A DNA stretch of 64,000 bases from Burkholderiales bacterium (GTDB lineage: Bacteria > Pseudomonadota > Gammaproteobacteria > Burkholderiales > Burkholderiaceae_C): the NCBI GenBank assembly GCA_947453625.1, contig CANGHK010000004.1, forward strand, positions 1 to 64,000, read 5' to 3'. The translations under genes were made by a program, and so were the position numbers. Of the stretch, positions 8,915 through 18,783 are shown in pieces (within the stretch, counting starts at the first letter, position 1; each line of letters starts with the position of its first letter). Below the pieces are notes generated by a model. That model searched no databases, was not told the origin of the DNA, and saw only the letters and a program-made list of their open reading frames with translations.

Positions 8915-10500
8915 GGTGCAGACTTCGGCGCTTGCCGATGGCTCGAGACTGTCTTGGTATAGCTGGTGGGACCACCCTGATACTCGCAAGACTTGAAGAG
9001 CCGGCTGGACGCCAGGTTGCCCGGTGTCACGACGGCATGGATCGACAGTTCGTTTCCAAGCAGCCTGGACATATAGTCCTCACCCTGCAACAGAAGCTCC
9101 CGCCCCAAGCCCAACCCCTGCAGGCCGGGGTCGAGGTACAGGGAAACTTCGAGCGTACGGTCGTCCAGGCGGTCGAAGCGAACGCTTCCGACGGCGAGTT
9201 CTCCGACCTGCGCCACGAGCAGCCAGCGGTCAGCGGCACGCAGCACGCGCTCAATCCAGACGAGGTGGTCGGCGAAGCGAATCGGCGCGGGGTTGAGCGA
9301 AACCTCACGCACCGCAGGATGATTTCGCCATTCGTGCAGCAGCGGCGCATCTTGCCCCGTGGCCGGCCGCAGCCGCAATGCACCACGCATCAGCTGAAGG
9401 GCTACGCGTTGCGCGCCCCGGCCATCGACCAGGGCCGCTGCCGCTTCACCGATGCCACGACGTGCTTTCGCATCTTCGAGGACTTGGCGCATCACTTCGG
9501 CGAGTGGCGGCGCTTGCGGCGCGAAGTCAGTCATGGAAACGTTGGTCAGCCGGGCTGCACGAAGCGCGCCCTGGCGATGCAGCGCTGACAAGCCCTGTGC
9601 CTGGTTGTCCGCCACAACAAGCGCGATGGCGGGCACGCCGATGCAGCAACGCTCCCAGGTCGCCCCGCCGCCGGCGCCGACGTGCAGATCGTGCCGGGCG
9701 AAGAATGCAGCCAGGTCGGGTTCGTCGAGCGTCAGCACAGTGTCCGGGCAGGCCTCGCAAGCGGCCCGCAGCGCACCCAAGTGCGGGTTGGCCGACGTGC
9801 TCGCCACCTCCACCGGACCGGTGTAGCCGGCCTCGTTTCGAACGCAGTCCAGCACCCTGGCGGTGATGCCGCCCGGATCGGTGCCGCCCATGAAGATGCC
9901 CAGGCTTCGCACCTCTGACTTGAAGCGATAGCGCGGCGCGGAACGGTAGGCGGGCGACAGCAGCGCGAAACGCGGTCCCGTCAGCCAGACAGGTTCCCTC
10001 ATGAGGCAGCCGCTGTACTTCTCTCGATGGTCCGGCGCCCAGTTGTGGTCGAGCAGGACATCGGCCGACAGCGGCCGATCGGCCATATCGTCGATCACCA
10101 TCACGCGACATTGCAGGCCCCGCCGCACGGCATCGTGCCATCTGGCGTCGAAGGCGTAGTGATCGACGACCATCCACTCCGGCGGCGCAGCGCGCAGGGC
10201 GGCGCAACTGTCGTTGGCATCCTGCTGCCAGGGCATCTGGGCCCAGGCGTGGTGAGGCGGCAGGCCATCGGCGGGGGACTCGCCAGCCCCGTCGGCCTCG
10301 GCCGGTGGCAGCCAGACCACCGCGTGGTTCGTTTGGTGCAGCACCAACCGCACCACGTCGTCGAGCGGGCGTACCACCAGCACCGCGTCGGCCCCTTGCT
10401 CGGCCAGAGCCTGCGCCAGCGACAGGCAGCGCCGCAGGTGGCCGGTGCCCATGGCCGACGAAGCATCCACGCGCAGTGCAATACGCATGCCGCGTTTCAC
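8911..10500 (-). CDS. pseG: PseG UDP-sugar hydrolase fused to a GNAT acetyltransferase (PseH-like)
   Basis: Residues 1-~345 form a GT28-like PseG. They contain RVDASSAMGTGHLRRCLSLA, the VVDHYAFDARW region, VIDDMADRP, LLDHNWAP and a GAGGGATWERC donor loop. PseG removes UDP from UDP-2,4-diacetamido-2,4,6-trideoxy-L-altrose. Residues ~365-529 form a GNAT domain with LRPATGQDAPLLHEWRNHP, then YLDPGLQGLGLGRELL as the acetyl-CoA loop. This matches PseH, the 4-amino N-acetyltransferase of the same pathway. No separate pseH is seen, so the fusion probably supplies both steps. The start ATG overlaps the pseF stop by four bases, and the stop overlaps the ATG of the pseI relic. Confidence 0.88.
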   Translation of the reverse strand: MKRGMRIALRVDASSAMGTGHLRRCLSLAQALAEQGADAVLVVRPLDDVVRLVLHQTNHAVVWLPPAEADGAGESPADGLPPHHAWAQMPWQQDANDSCAALRAAPPEWMVVDHYAFDARWHDAVRRGLQCRVMVIDDMADRPLSADVLLDHNWAPDHREKYSGCLMREPVWLTGPRFALLSPAYRSAPRYRFKSEVRSLGIFMGGTDPGGITARVLDCVRNEAGYTGPVEVASTSANPHLGALRAACEACPDTVLTLDEPDLAAFFARHDLHVGAGGGATWERCCIGVPAIALVVADNQAQGLSALHRQGALRAARLTNVSMTDFAPQAPPLAEVMRQVLEDAKARRGIGEAAAALVDGRGAQRVALQLMRGALRLRPATGQDAPLLHEWRNHPAVREVSLNPAPIRFADHLVWIERVLRAADRWLLVAQVGELAVGSVRFDRLDDRTLEVSLYLDPGLQGLGLGRELLLQGEDYMSRLLGNELSIHAVVTPGNLASSRLFKSCEYQGGPTSYTKTVSSHRQAPKSAP

Positions 10501-11198
10501 CGGAGCTCGCGCCGGCGCGAAATGGCGTCGAGCATCAGTTCGGCGCGCAGCCAGTCCTCGGGCGTGTCGATGTCCTGCACGCGGTGGCGGGGCAGGATGA
10601 TGGACGCCGAGTCGCAGGAAAAGATGGGCTTGCCGGCCAGCCAGGCCTGCGGGCGACCCCAGTAGAACTGTGCGGCGTCGTGATACGCCGGGTCCAGGTC
10701 CTGCGAGCGGGTGTTGAATTGCTCGGGCCAGAGCATTTCCACGCGGCTCTCGGCGGTGATGCGCACCGCACGCTGGATCGGCGAGGCGTAGGGCGTGACC
10801 GAGAACGCGTAATCGCAGCCCGACTGCTCCAGCAGGTCGTGCCCGCGCAACAGGTCCTCGCTACGCACGAAAGGCGCTGTGGCATAGATGCAGCACACTG
10901 CGGTGGTGTCGTGGCCCTGTTGCCGTTCGGCGCAGATCGCATGTGCGATCACGGGGATGGTGCCGGTGTGGTCGTCGGAAAGCTCGGGCGGGCGCATGAA
11001 CGGGACCTGGGCACCGCATCGCCGGGCCACGGTGGCAATTTCTTCGTCGTCGGTGGAGACGATCACGCGGTCGAAGCAGCCGCTGGCCAGGGCAACCTCG
11101 ATTGACCAAGCGATCATCGGCTTGCCGCCGAAGGGCCGGATGTTCTTTCGCGGGATGCGCTTGCTGCCGCCGCGAGCGGGGATGACCGCCAGCTTCAT
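10497..11198 (-). CDS. pseF: Pseudaminic acid cytidylyltransferase
   Basis: PseF activates pseudaminic acid with CTP to CMP-Pse. The 233-residue protein has the N-terminal nucleotide loop PARGGSKRIPRKN and the following GKPMIAWSIE. STDDEEIA, IYATAPF and VQDIDTPEDW are further motifs of the CMP-sialate synthetase family, and the length matches PseF. The start ATG overlaps the pseC stop by four bases and its stop overlaps the next gene by four bases, so translation is coupled across pseC-pseF-pseG. Confidence 0.92.
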   Translation of the reverse strand: MKLAVIPARGGSKRIPRKNIRPFGGKPMIAWSIEVALASGCFDRVIVSTDDEEIATVARRCGAQVPFMRPPELSDDHTGTIPVIAHAICAERQQGHDTTAVCCIYATAPFVRSEDLLRGHDLLEQSGCDYAFSVTPYASPIQRAVRITAESRVEMLWPEQFNTRSQDLDPAYHDAAQFYWGRPQAWLAGKPIFSCDSASIILPRHRVQDIDTPEDWLRAELMLDAISRRRELR

Positions 11199-12358
11199 TC
11201 GGTGAGCGCGTCCCGCAGCACCGCCACCACCTCGTCCTGCTGGGCTTCGGTGAGCGTGGCGTACATCGGCAGGCTGATGGCTTCCTCGTAGTAGCGCTCG
11301 GCCTGCGGAAAGTCGCCCGGCCGAAAACCCAAACGCTGGTAATACGGCTGCGTGTGTACGGGGATGTAGTGCACGTTGACGCCGATGCCGCGCGCATGCA
11401 GGGCGGCGAAGACCTGGCCACGCGTGCGGCCTGATGCGGCCGTGTCGACGCGCACCACGTAGAGGTGCAAGCCCGAATACTGGTCAGGGTGCTGCCAGGG
11501 GGTTGTAACCGGCAGTGGCGCCAGCAGCACGTCGTAGCGCCTGGCCAACTGATGCCTGCGGGCCACGTATTCGTCCAGGCGGTTCAACTGGCTCAGGCCC
11601 AGCGCGGTCTGCAGTTCGGTGAGTCGGTAGTTGAAGCCCAGCTCGGTCTGCTGGTAGTACCAGGGGCCCTCGGGCGCGTGCGACATCTGCGCCGGCTCGC
11701 GCGTGATGCCGTGGCTGCGCAGCAGCGCCATGCGATCCACCAGCCCGGCGTCGTTGGTCATGGCCATGCCGCCTTCGGCGGTGGTGATGATCTTCACCGG
11801 GTGGAAGCTGAAGACGGTGATGTCGCTGTAGCGGCCGTCACCCACGTAGCCGCCCTGGTACTTGCCGCCGATGGCGTGCGACGCATCTTCCAGTACCCTG
11901 AATCCGTAGCGCTGCGCGAGGGCATGGATCGCCGCCATGTCACACGCTTGCCCGCACAGGTGTACCGGCACCACCACCTTAGGCAGGCAGCCTTCGCGCT
12001 GGGCCTGTTGCAACTTGCGCTCCAGCGCCTGCGGGCACAGGTTGCAGGTGCGCGGGTCGATGTCGACGAAGTCGACACGGGCGCCACAGTACAACGCGCA
12101 ATTGGCGGAGGCGACGAAGGTGATGGGGCTGGTCCACAGCCAGTCGCCGGGGCCCAGGCCCAGCGCCAGGCAGGCGATGTGCAGCGCCGACGTAGCGCTG
12201 TTGACGGCCACTGCATGCGCTGCGCCCACATGCACGGCCACCGCTCGCTCGAAGTCAGGGACGCGCGGCCCCTGGGTCAGGTAGTCCGACTGCAGCGTGG
12301 CCACCACCGCGTCGATATCGGTCTGGGTGATGTCCTGGCGGCCGTAGGGAATCGTCAT
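11195..12358 (-). CDS. pseC: UDP-4-amino-4,6-dideoxy-N-acetyl-L-altrosamine transaminase
   Basis: PseC is a PLP-dependent DegT/DnrJ/EryC1-type aminotransferase that aminates the 4-keto product of PseB. The start ATG at 12358 gives MTIPYGRQDITQTDIDAV and 387 residues, the usual length. It lies two bases after the pseB stop. A longer in-frame opening upstream is inside pseB and is not needed. Motifs include QGPRVPDFERA, NSATSALHIACLALG, EDASHAIGGKY and the PLP lysine in SFHPVKIITTAEGG. The pathway context is complete on both sides. Confidence 0.93.
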   Translation of the reverse strand: MTIPYGRQDITQTDIDAVVATLQSDYLTQGPRVPDFERAVAVHVGAAHAVAVNSATSALHIACLALGLGPGDWLWTSPITFVASANCALYCGARVDFVDIDPRTCNLCPQALERKLQQAQREGCLPKVVVPVHLCGQACDMAAIHALAQRYGFRVLEDASHAIGGKYQGGYVGDGRYSDITVFSFHPVKIITTAEGGMAMTNDAGLVDRMALLRSHGITREPAQMSHAPEGPWYYQQTELGFNYRLTELQTALGLSQLNRLDEYVARRHQLARRYDVLLAPLPVTTPWQHPDQYSGLHLYVVRVDTAASGRTRGQVFAALHARGIGVNVHYIPVHTQPYYQRLGFRPGDFPQAERYYEEAISLPMYATLTEAQQDEVVAVLRDALTE

Positions 12359-12360
12359 GC

Positions 12361-13359
12361 TCAGAAGCTTCCAATCTTCTGGCGGTTGGCCGAGATCCAG
12401 GCCTGCAGTTCGGCGCACGTCATCCACTCGGGGTTGTTGTCGCTGGTGTAGCTGAAGCCCTCGACCACCTTGCGGCCATCCTTGATGCGCTCGGCGTCGC
12501 CGTCCCAGCCGTTGATGGCCGGCAGGATCTTGTAGTGCTCGGCGTATTCAAAGGTGTGGAACGAATCCTCGGTGCCGATCATCTGCTCGTGCAGTTTCTC
12601 GCCCGGGCGAATACCCACGGTCTCTTGCCGTGCCTCGGGCGCGACCACGCGTGCCAGATCAACGATCTTCATTGAAGGAAGTTTCTTGACATAGATTTCA
12701 CCGCCTTCCATGTCGGCGAGCGCGTGCCAGACGAGTTCCACGCCCTGTTCCAGCGAGATCATGAAGCGGGTCATGCGGGCGTCGGTGATGGGCAGCACAC
12801 CGCTGTCCTTGATCGACATGAAGAAGGGGATCACCGAGCCGCGCGAGCCCATCACGTTGCCGTAGCGCACCACCGCGAATCGGGTTTCGTGGCCTCCAGC
12901 GTAGGAATTGCCGGCCACGAAGAGCTTGTCGGAGGCCAGCTTGGTTGCGCCATAGAGGTTGACGGGGCTGCTGGCCTTGTCGGTAGACAGAGCCACCACA
13001 CGCTTCACGCCCTTGTCGATGCAGGCGTCAACCACATTCATGGCGCCGTTCACATTGGTCTTCACGCACTCGAACGGGTTGTATTCAGCAGCGGCCACGA
13101 TCTTGGTGGCGGCGGCATGGATGACGTAGTCGACCCCGTCGAGAGACCGGTAGAGCCGCTCGCGGTCGCGAACGTCGCCGATGAAGAAGCGAACGCGCGG
13201 GTCACCGTTGAAGAGTTTGGCCATCTCCCATTGCTTCATCTCGTCGCGGGAGAAGATGATGATCTTGCGCGGGTTGTACTTCGCCAGCGTGAGGGGAACG
13301 AAGGTATTGCCGAACGAGCCAGTGCCGCCGGTGATGAGGATGGATTTTCCGGTGAGCAT
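12361..13359 (-). CDS. pseB: UDP-GlcNAc 4,6-dehydratase (5-inverting)
   Basis: PseB starts the pseudaminic acid pathway by dehydrating and epimerising UDP-GlcNAc. The start at 13359 reads MLTGKSILITGGTGSFGN, with the NAD(P) Rossmann loop at residues 10-16. An upstream start at 13404 would add fifteen unlikely residues. The short-chain dehydrogenase signature LSTDKASSPVNLYGATK and the family motifs HAAATKIVAAAEYNP, GIRPGEKLHE and TRFMISLEQGV are intact. At 332 residues it matches PseB/FlaA1. It is the first pse gene and sits directly behind an IS66 relic, so its promoter may lie inside relic DNA. Confidence 0.93.
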   Translation of the reverse strand: MLTGKSILITGGTGSFGNTFVPLTLAKYNPRKIIIFSRDEMKQWEMAKLFNGDPRVRFFIGDVRDRERLYRSLDGVDYVIHAAATKIVAAAEYNPFECVKTNVNGAMNVVDACIDKGVKRVVALSTDKASSPVNLYGATKLASDKLFVAGNSYAGGHETRFAVVRYGNVMGSRGSVIPFFMSIKDSGVLPITDARMTRFMISLEQGVELVWHALADMEGGEIYVKKLPSMKIVDLARVVAPEARQETVGIRPGEKLHEQMIGTEDSFHTFEYAEHYKILPAINGWDGDAERIKDGRKVVEGFSYTSDNNPEWMTCAELQAWISANRQKIGSF

Positions 13360-13400
13360 GACGGGCTCTTTTTTCGCAATCGTTTCGCCCACAGGCGCCA

Positions 13401-14228
13401 TCAAGCCGCCACCAACGCGGTGTTGAACACCAAGTGCGGCGGACTCGACTTCAACCTGGGTGCGGGCAAGCCTGAGCGCGCGGCATGGATGGCGCGGGCA
13501 AGGAAAGCGGTGGCGCGTGCCCCGCGCAGGCGGCAGGTATCGATGATGCTGGCCAGCAGGGCACTGCCGTGCGAGCCCACCGGCGTGCGAGTGCCATGGC
13601 TGATGCGGCGCGGGATCACGCTGGGCCTGAGTTGCCGCTCGGCCGCATTGTTCGTCAATGGCAGTTTGGGGTCGGCCAGCGGACGCGTGATGACGTTCCA
13701 GTCATTGAGGAACTCGCGCACCACAGCCTGCAACGCCTTGTCGCTGTCGTCGCGGTGTTGTTCGCAAAGCTGGTGCAACTGCTCGACCCATTCCACATGC
13801 CGCCCGGCACGCTTGGCGAGCACAACGTCCAGTGCTTGGGTGGGTTCTGCACTCGCGCAATGCGCATCGGGCTGGGTCTGGCCCTTGGATTCGGCCGAGC
13901 CGCCATGCTGCGGCGCCGCGTCCTGGGCATCGGTGGACTTGTTTGTGCGGGCAGCCTCGCCACCCGCTACTTGACCAAACGGCGCGTCATCCGCGTGGCC
14001 ATCGCCGACAGATCCCTCGTACGCGCTGCCGCCACGGGCAACACACTGCCACGGTGGCAGCCGGCCCGATGGACGCGCATTGTTGGCCGGCATCTGGTTC
14101 AAACAATCACGCACCACCCTCAAGTCCTCGAGAGCGCGTTTGACTAAACCGCGCACAACGAGATCTGGCTGCGCACACTGCCAAGCCTCATCCATCTGCA
14201 GCAGGTCGTGGGCTGTCAAATTGGGCAT
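13401..14228 (-). pseudogene. IS66-family transposase with internal deletion
   Basis: The reading frame opens at an ATG at 14228 with NLTAHDLLQMDEAW, the usual beginning of IS66 TnpC proteins. It ends with PLTNNAAERQLRP, RRISHGTRTPVGSHGSA and CRLRGARATAFLARAI, the usual C-terminus. Only ~275 codons separate them, whereas full TnpC proteins run to about 500. The missing middle is the DDE catalytic core, so the product cannot transpose. The frame has stayed open through the deletion. It lies just upstream of pseB and downstream of the second GT2. Confidence 0.8.
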
Positions 14229-14278
14229 GTCTGGGCATGTCTGGGCATGTCTGGGCATGTCTGGGCATGTCTGGGCAT
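14222..14278. repeat. Tandem 10-bp repeat at the IS66 relic start
   Basis: Five perfect head-to-tail copies of TGGGCATGTC run from 14222 to 14271, followed by a partial sixth. On the minus strand each unit carries an ATG, and the array ends at the ATG that opens the IS66 relic. There is no spacer, so this is a simple tandem array and not CRISPR. Confidence 0.95.
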
Positions 14279-14511
14279 TCTGCAACACCACATTGGCTCC
14301 ATCACTTCGCACCACTGCTGACGAAAGGCGATGTCCTCCATCGGCGACCGCCCGGTAGCGTTGGCTCCGCGTCAGCGTGGTGCGCGGGTCCGCCAGCGTC
14401 GTTGAACCCCAACCGGACCGAAAATTGCGCGCCTCAAAAACCCGACACGGCATCGTGTCGCGCTCCGCAGTGACGCTCCAAGAACGGGTTGACGCGCGGA
14501 GGTCTAAGCGA

Positions 14512-15396
14512 TTACGTACCACGAAGCGAGTGCGCCAGCTTTGCCCGGAAAAACCCGATTGCGTTGGCGATCTGCGAGAGGAAAAAAAGTGCCGTCAGGG
14601 CCGCCGTATGGTCGCGGGTCACGGTTGAAGGATAACGAAGCAGTTTCCAGTAGTATCGTGATGGCTCAACGCGAATTCTGTCGCCGGCGAGAACAGCGCG
14701 CGCACTGTGATACCGAAACGCGCCTGTCCCGTAGTTGTAGTGCTGGCGCCAGAATCGGCGCAAAGACAACACATGGTGGTGCATCACAACGGCATTCTGG
14801 AGATAAACCAACCGGTGTCCATGGTGCCTCAATCGGTCACAAATTTCACGGTCCTCGGCCGCCGCATTCGGATATTTTATATCAAATCCTCCAATGGATA
14901 GAAAAATGGCAGCCGGCATCGCCACGTTGCAGGAAGCCAGCATGCGCGCATGTTCCGGCTCAGCGTTGAAATGCTCGTACAGGTAATCCAGCAGCAACTG
15001 GCTGGCGGCAGCGTAGATGTTCCCATCGAACGCGTTGACGATCTTCCCACCGATGACGCAATTCCCATTCGAAGCAAATCCTGCCGCGATGGTTTTCAGC
15101 CACCCGGACGACGGCCTGCAATCATCATCGGTAAAGACAAGATATCGACCGCGGGCTTCAGTTGCTCCTGCATTGCGTGCCGCAGCGGGTCCGGCATGCG
15201 GCCTGCGCAGCATCCGAACCGCCAGACGGCTGGCCGCAGCCCGCACCACCTCCTCCGCTGGAGATTCGCTGCCATCATCTACGACAATGACCTCCCAGCG
15301 GCTGCACTCATAGTCCAAACGGGATAGCGCATCAAGGCATGCCGACAACTGGACCGGCCGCTGAAAGGTTGGAATAATGATCGAAAAATCCAGCAT
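14512..15396 (-). CDS. Glycosyltransferase family 2
   Basis: The 294-residue protein begins with MLDFSIIIPTFQRP and has the GT2 acceptor stretch GPAAARNAGA. The DDD metal-binding triad follows in LVFTDDDCRP near residue 94. IGGFDIKYPNAAAEDREICDR marks the ED acceptor motif, and HHVLSLRRFWRQHYNYGTG follows. A weak hydrophobic C-terminus may give membrane association. The ATG has GAGGG six to ten bases upstream. It is likely involved in assembling the glycan of this locus, but the transferred sugar is unknown. Its 3' end abuts the region containing the IS66 relic. Confidence 0.85.
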   Translation of the reverse strand: MLDFSIIIPTFQRPVQLSACLDALSRLDYECSRWEVIVVDDGSESPAEEVVRAAASRLAVRMLRRPHAGPAAARNAGATEARGRYLVFTDDDCRPSSGWLKTIAAGFASNGNCVIGGKIVNAFDGNIYAAASQLLLDYLYEHFNAEPEHARMLASCNVAMPAAIFLSIGGFDIKYPNAAAEDREICDRLRHHGHRLVYLQNAVVMHHHVLSLRRFWRQHYNYGTGAFRYHSARAVLAGDRIRVEPSRYYWKLLRYPSTVTRDHTAALTALFFLSQIANAIGFFRAKLAHSLRGT

Positions 15397-15614
15397 TTCT
15401 GCGCCCTCAGATTTTTTTCCAGAGTATATTCTGGCAAGCTAAAATATTTTTTATTGCTCTACACCAGGCTCGACAAAATAGTATTTACGACGCCTCAATG
15501 ATCATCAAATTTGCATGTAGAATTATATATAATTTCAGCGTAACTTATTTGTTTTCATAAAGATAATCTATCTGCACGCGGACATCAGTTGCCGCCAGTG
15601 CCTTCGTGGCTTGC
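15397..15614 (-). promoter_or_regulatory. AT-rich spacer, probable promoter region for the leftward genes
   Basis: This 218-bp spacer is far more AT-rich than its surroundings and contains TATATAAT-like sequence around 15525-15535. It lies upstream of the leftward GT2 and therefore of the whole pse operon. No unambiguous -35/-10 pair was identified. Confidence 0.35.
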
Positions 15615-17111
15615 TCATGCGGTGGAGGCTCTTGAATCACCGAAAACTCCGGGGCCTGATACCGACTTCTCGTCAGGTGCGATGACCTGCTCTTCATGGT
15701 AGGAGCGCTCCGTGTTGACCTCCCAGGGGTCCAGGTCCAGGCGGCCGAGCAACCTGAGGGCGGCGTGCTGACCCGCCAGCATGGAGTGGTCTTGGTTGTT
15801 GTATCGGTGCATACCGTTGCGGCCGACACTCTGGAGGTTGGCATAGCCCTCGAGGTGATTTTTCAGGGTCAGGACATGCGCCATGTAGTCGGCGTCGTAG
15901 ACCGGGTAGGCGTTGAGTTCGCGGATGACATGGCCGGTGCCAAGATCCGAAACATCCACCAGACCCAGCGAGGCCAGTTCGCGCTTGGCCAGGGCAATCA
16001 GTTCAGCGTCAGCCATGGTCCAGAGATCGTCGCCGCGTGAGCAGAAATACTCCATGCCCAGCGTGGTGCCGTTGCCGGGCGCCACCATCTCAGCCGACCA
16101 GTTGCGAAAATTCTGGATTCGTCCAACCCTGACCTGGGAGGAATGGATGTAAATCCAGTTATCCGGGAAGATGTCTTTCACTCTGCAACTGAGGGCCACG
16201 ATGAGGAAATCTCGGTATTTCAGCCCGGCTGCGGCCTCACCTACCGTTGCAGGCACGGTGGGCGAGAGGCTTTTCACCAAGGTGGAGAGCGGCATCGTGG
16301 AGATCACCTGATCGGCCAGGACTGATTTCACACGGCCACCCTGTTCAACCTCCAGTGAAGTCACCTTGCCGTTCGCATGGTGAACCCGGGTGACGCGGGC
16401 CTGATGAACGATCTGCCCACCCATGGCCTCGATCTTGCGCGCGGCTGACTCCCACAACATGCCAGGACCGAGCCGAGGGTAATCGAAGGTCGTGATGAGC
16501 GACTTTACATTTCCGTTGTTGCGCAGGGCGTTCAGCACGGCGCTGAAAAGACTCAATCCCTGTATGCGCTGGGCTGCCCAGTCGGCACGGATTTCGGTGC
16601 AGGGAATGCCCCAGACCTTCTCGGTGTAAGTCTTGAAAAAAGTACGGTAGAGCCGATCACCGAAACGGTTGATCACCCAATCCTGCAAGGAATTTTCGGG
16701 TTTCAGGGGCCTGAGACGGGCGCGGAGATAACTGCAGAGCGTGAGGAAACTCTCATATACTCCAAGATTCCGGAGCGTATTTGAAATACGCAGCGGATAG
16801 TCATAATATTTATCGCCGTAAAATATCCGCGACATGCGCGGCACCTTCAGCATGGGCTCATCCATCATCTCCAACCAAAGCTGCTTGACCGGCTCTACCT
16901 TGGTGAAAAATCGATGCCCGCCGATGTCGATCCGGTTGCCGTCCCAGACATGGGTCCGGGAGATTCCCCCGAGGCAGGATGAAGCCTCGATCACCAGCGG
17001 GGCATGGCCCGCCTTGGCCAGTTCAAAGGCGGCAGTCAGTCCGGCGGGCCCGGCACCGATCACGACGACCGGGGATTTGGAGGGGAGTTCGTTCACGCAG
17101 AGTTGTTGCAC
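15615..17111 (-). CDS. FAD-dependent oxidoreductase (UDP-galactopyranose mutase-like / amine oxidase fold)
   Basis: The protein opens with an FAD-binding Rossmann signature, VVVIGAGPAGLTAAFELAKAG, and continues with GGISRTHVWDGNRIDIGGHRF. This arrangement is seen in the NAD_binding_8 family that includes UDP-galactopyranose mutase and protoporphyrinogen oxidase relatives. FKTYTEKVWGIPCTEI and GRNGMHRYNNQDHSM near the C-terminus are typical of the surface-polysaccharide members. The start is a GTG at 17111, and another GTG 15 bases downstream is equally plausible. Association with glycosyltransferases suggests sugar-nucleotide or lipid-sugar chemistry, but the reaction is not determined. Confidence 0.7.
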   Translation of the reverse strand: MQQLCVNELPSKSPVVVIGAGPAGLTAAFELAKAGHAPLVIEASSCLGGISRTHVWDGNRIDIGGHRFFTKVEPVKQLWLEMMDEPMLKVPRMSRIFYGDKYYDYPLRISNTLRNLGVYESFLTLCSYLRARLRPLKPENSLQDWVINRFGDRLYRTFFKTYTEKVWGIPCTEIRADWAAQRIQGLSLFSAVLNALRNNGNVKSLITTFDYPRLGPGMLWESAARKIEAMGGQIVHQARVTRVHHANGKVTSLEVEQGGRVKSVLADQVISTMPLSTLVKSLSPTVPATVGEAAAGLKYRDFLIVALSCRVKDIFPDNWIYIHSSQVRVGRIQNFRNWSAEMVAPGNGTTLGMEYFCSRGDDLWTMADAELIALAKRELASLGLVDVSDLGTGHVIRELNAYPVYDADYMAHVLTLKNHLEGYANLQSVGRNGMHRYNNQDHSMLAGQHAALRLLGRLDLDPWEVNTERSYHEEQVIAPDEKSVSGPGVFGDSRASTA

Positions 17112-17492
17112 AAGGTAGCCAATTCAAGAGAGAGGGCGCAAGGCTCGACCACCATCGGCCATGTCCACCGCCAGTTGGCACAGCGGCTAGGAGCACGATA
17201 GATATCGCCAAAATAATTTTACCAGTTATGAATGATTTATTATTATTTTTATCTATTTTAGGCGTTTTGACTGCTTTTGTCAACGCCATTGCGCCACCGC
17301 GCTCGTTGAAGATCATCGTGCGGGCTTCTCACCCAGGCACCACCGGCCTGAGACGAGGCACGTCACGCGCGGAAGACCACACCCGATGGCCTTGACGGCG
17401 GGCGCGCCAAGGCCATCGGGTGCGGGAGCGCCACCGGTCCTGGCGGCAAGGCGCACCGGGTTCCAGCGCCGGCGTCGCTACACTCGAATCCC
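17112..17492. other. Divergent intergenic region with a 15-bp perfect inverted repeat
   Basis: This region separates the glycan locus from the acyl-CoA block. Its left half is AT-rich (17200-17275). Its right half contains CACCCGATGGCCTTG at 17380-17394 and its exact reverse complement at 17408-17422, with a 13-bp loop between. No poly-T tract follows in either direction. It could be an operator or a transcript-end hairpin. No gene is evident. Confidence 0.7.
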
Positions 17493-18653
<1,161 letters not shown>

Positions 18654-18783
18654 CGCGCTGGATTGGCGACGGGTGGGTGGCGGGTTGGGCGTCGGGTAGG
18701 CAGCGCTGGCGCCTGCTTGACAGCCGGGTCGCACAGCTTCGGGCACAGTGCGGAACCAACCCACTGCCCCCGCCCGAGAACCC

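Noticed and set aside
14222-14278. Repeat array considered as CRISPR
   Set aside because: Units are 10 bp, adjacent and without spacers, and no cas genes are near.
15545-15614. Alternative reading frame tail for the FAD oxidoreductase reading APEFSVIQEPPPHEQATKAL and beyond
   Set aside because: The main frame ends at a plausible place after the last conserved motif. A frameshift is not required, although a read check would settle it.
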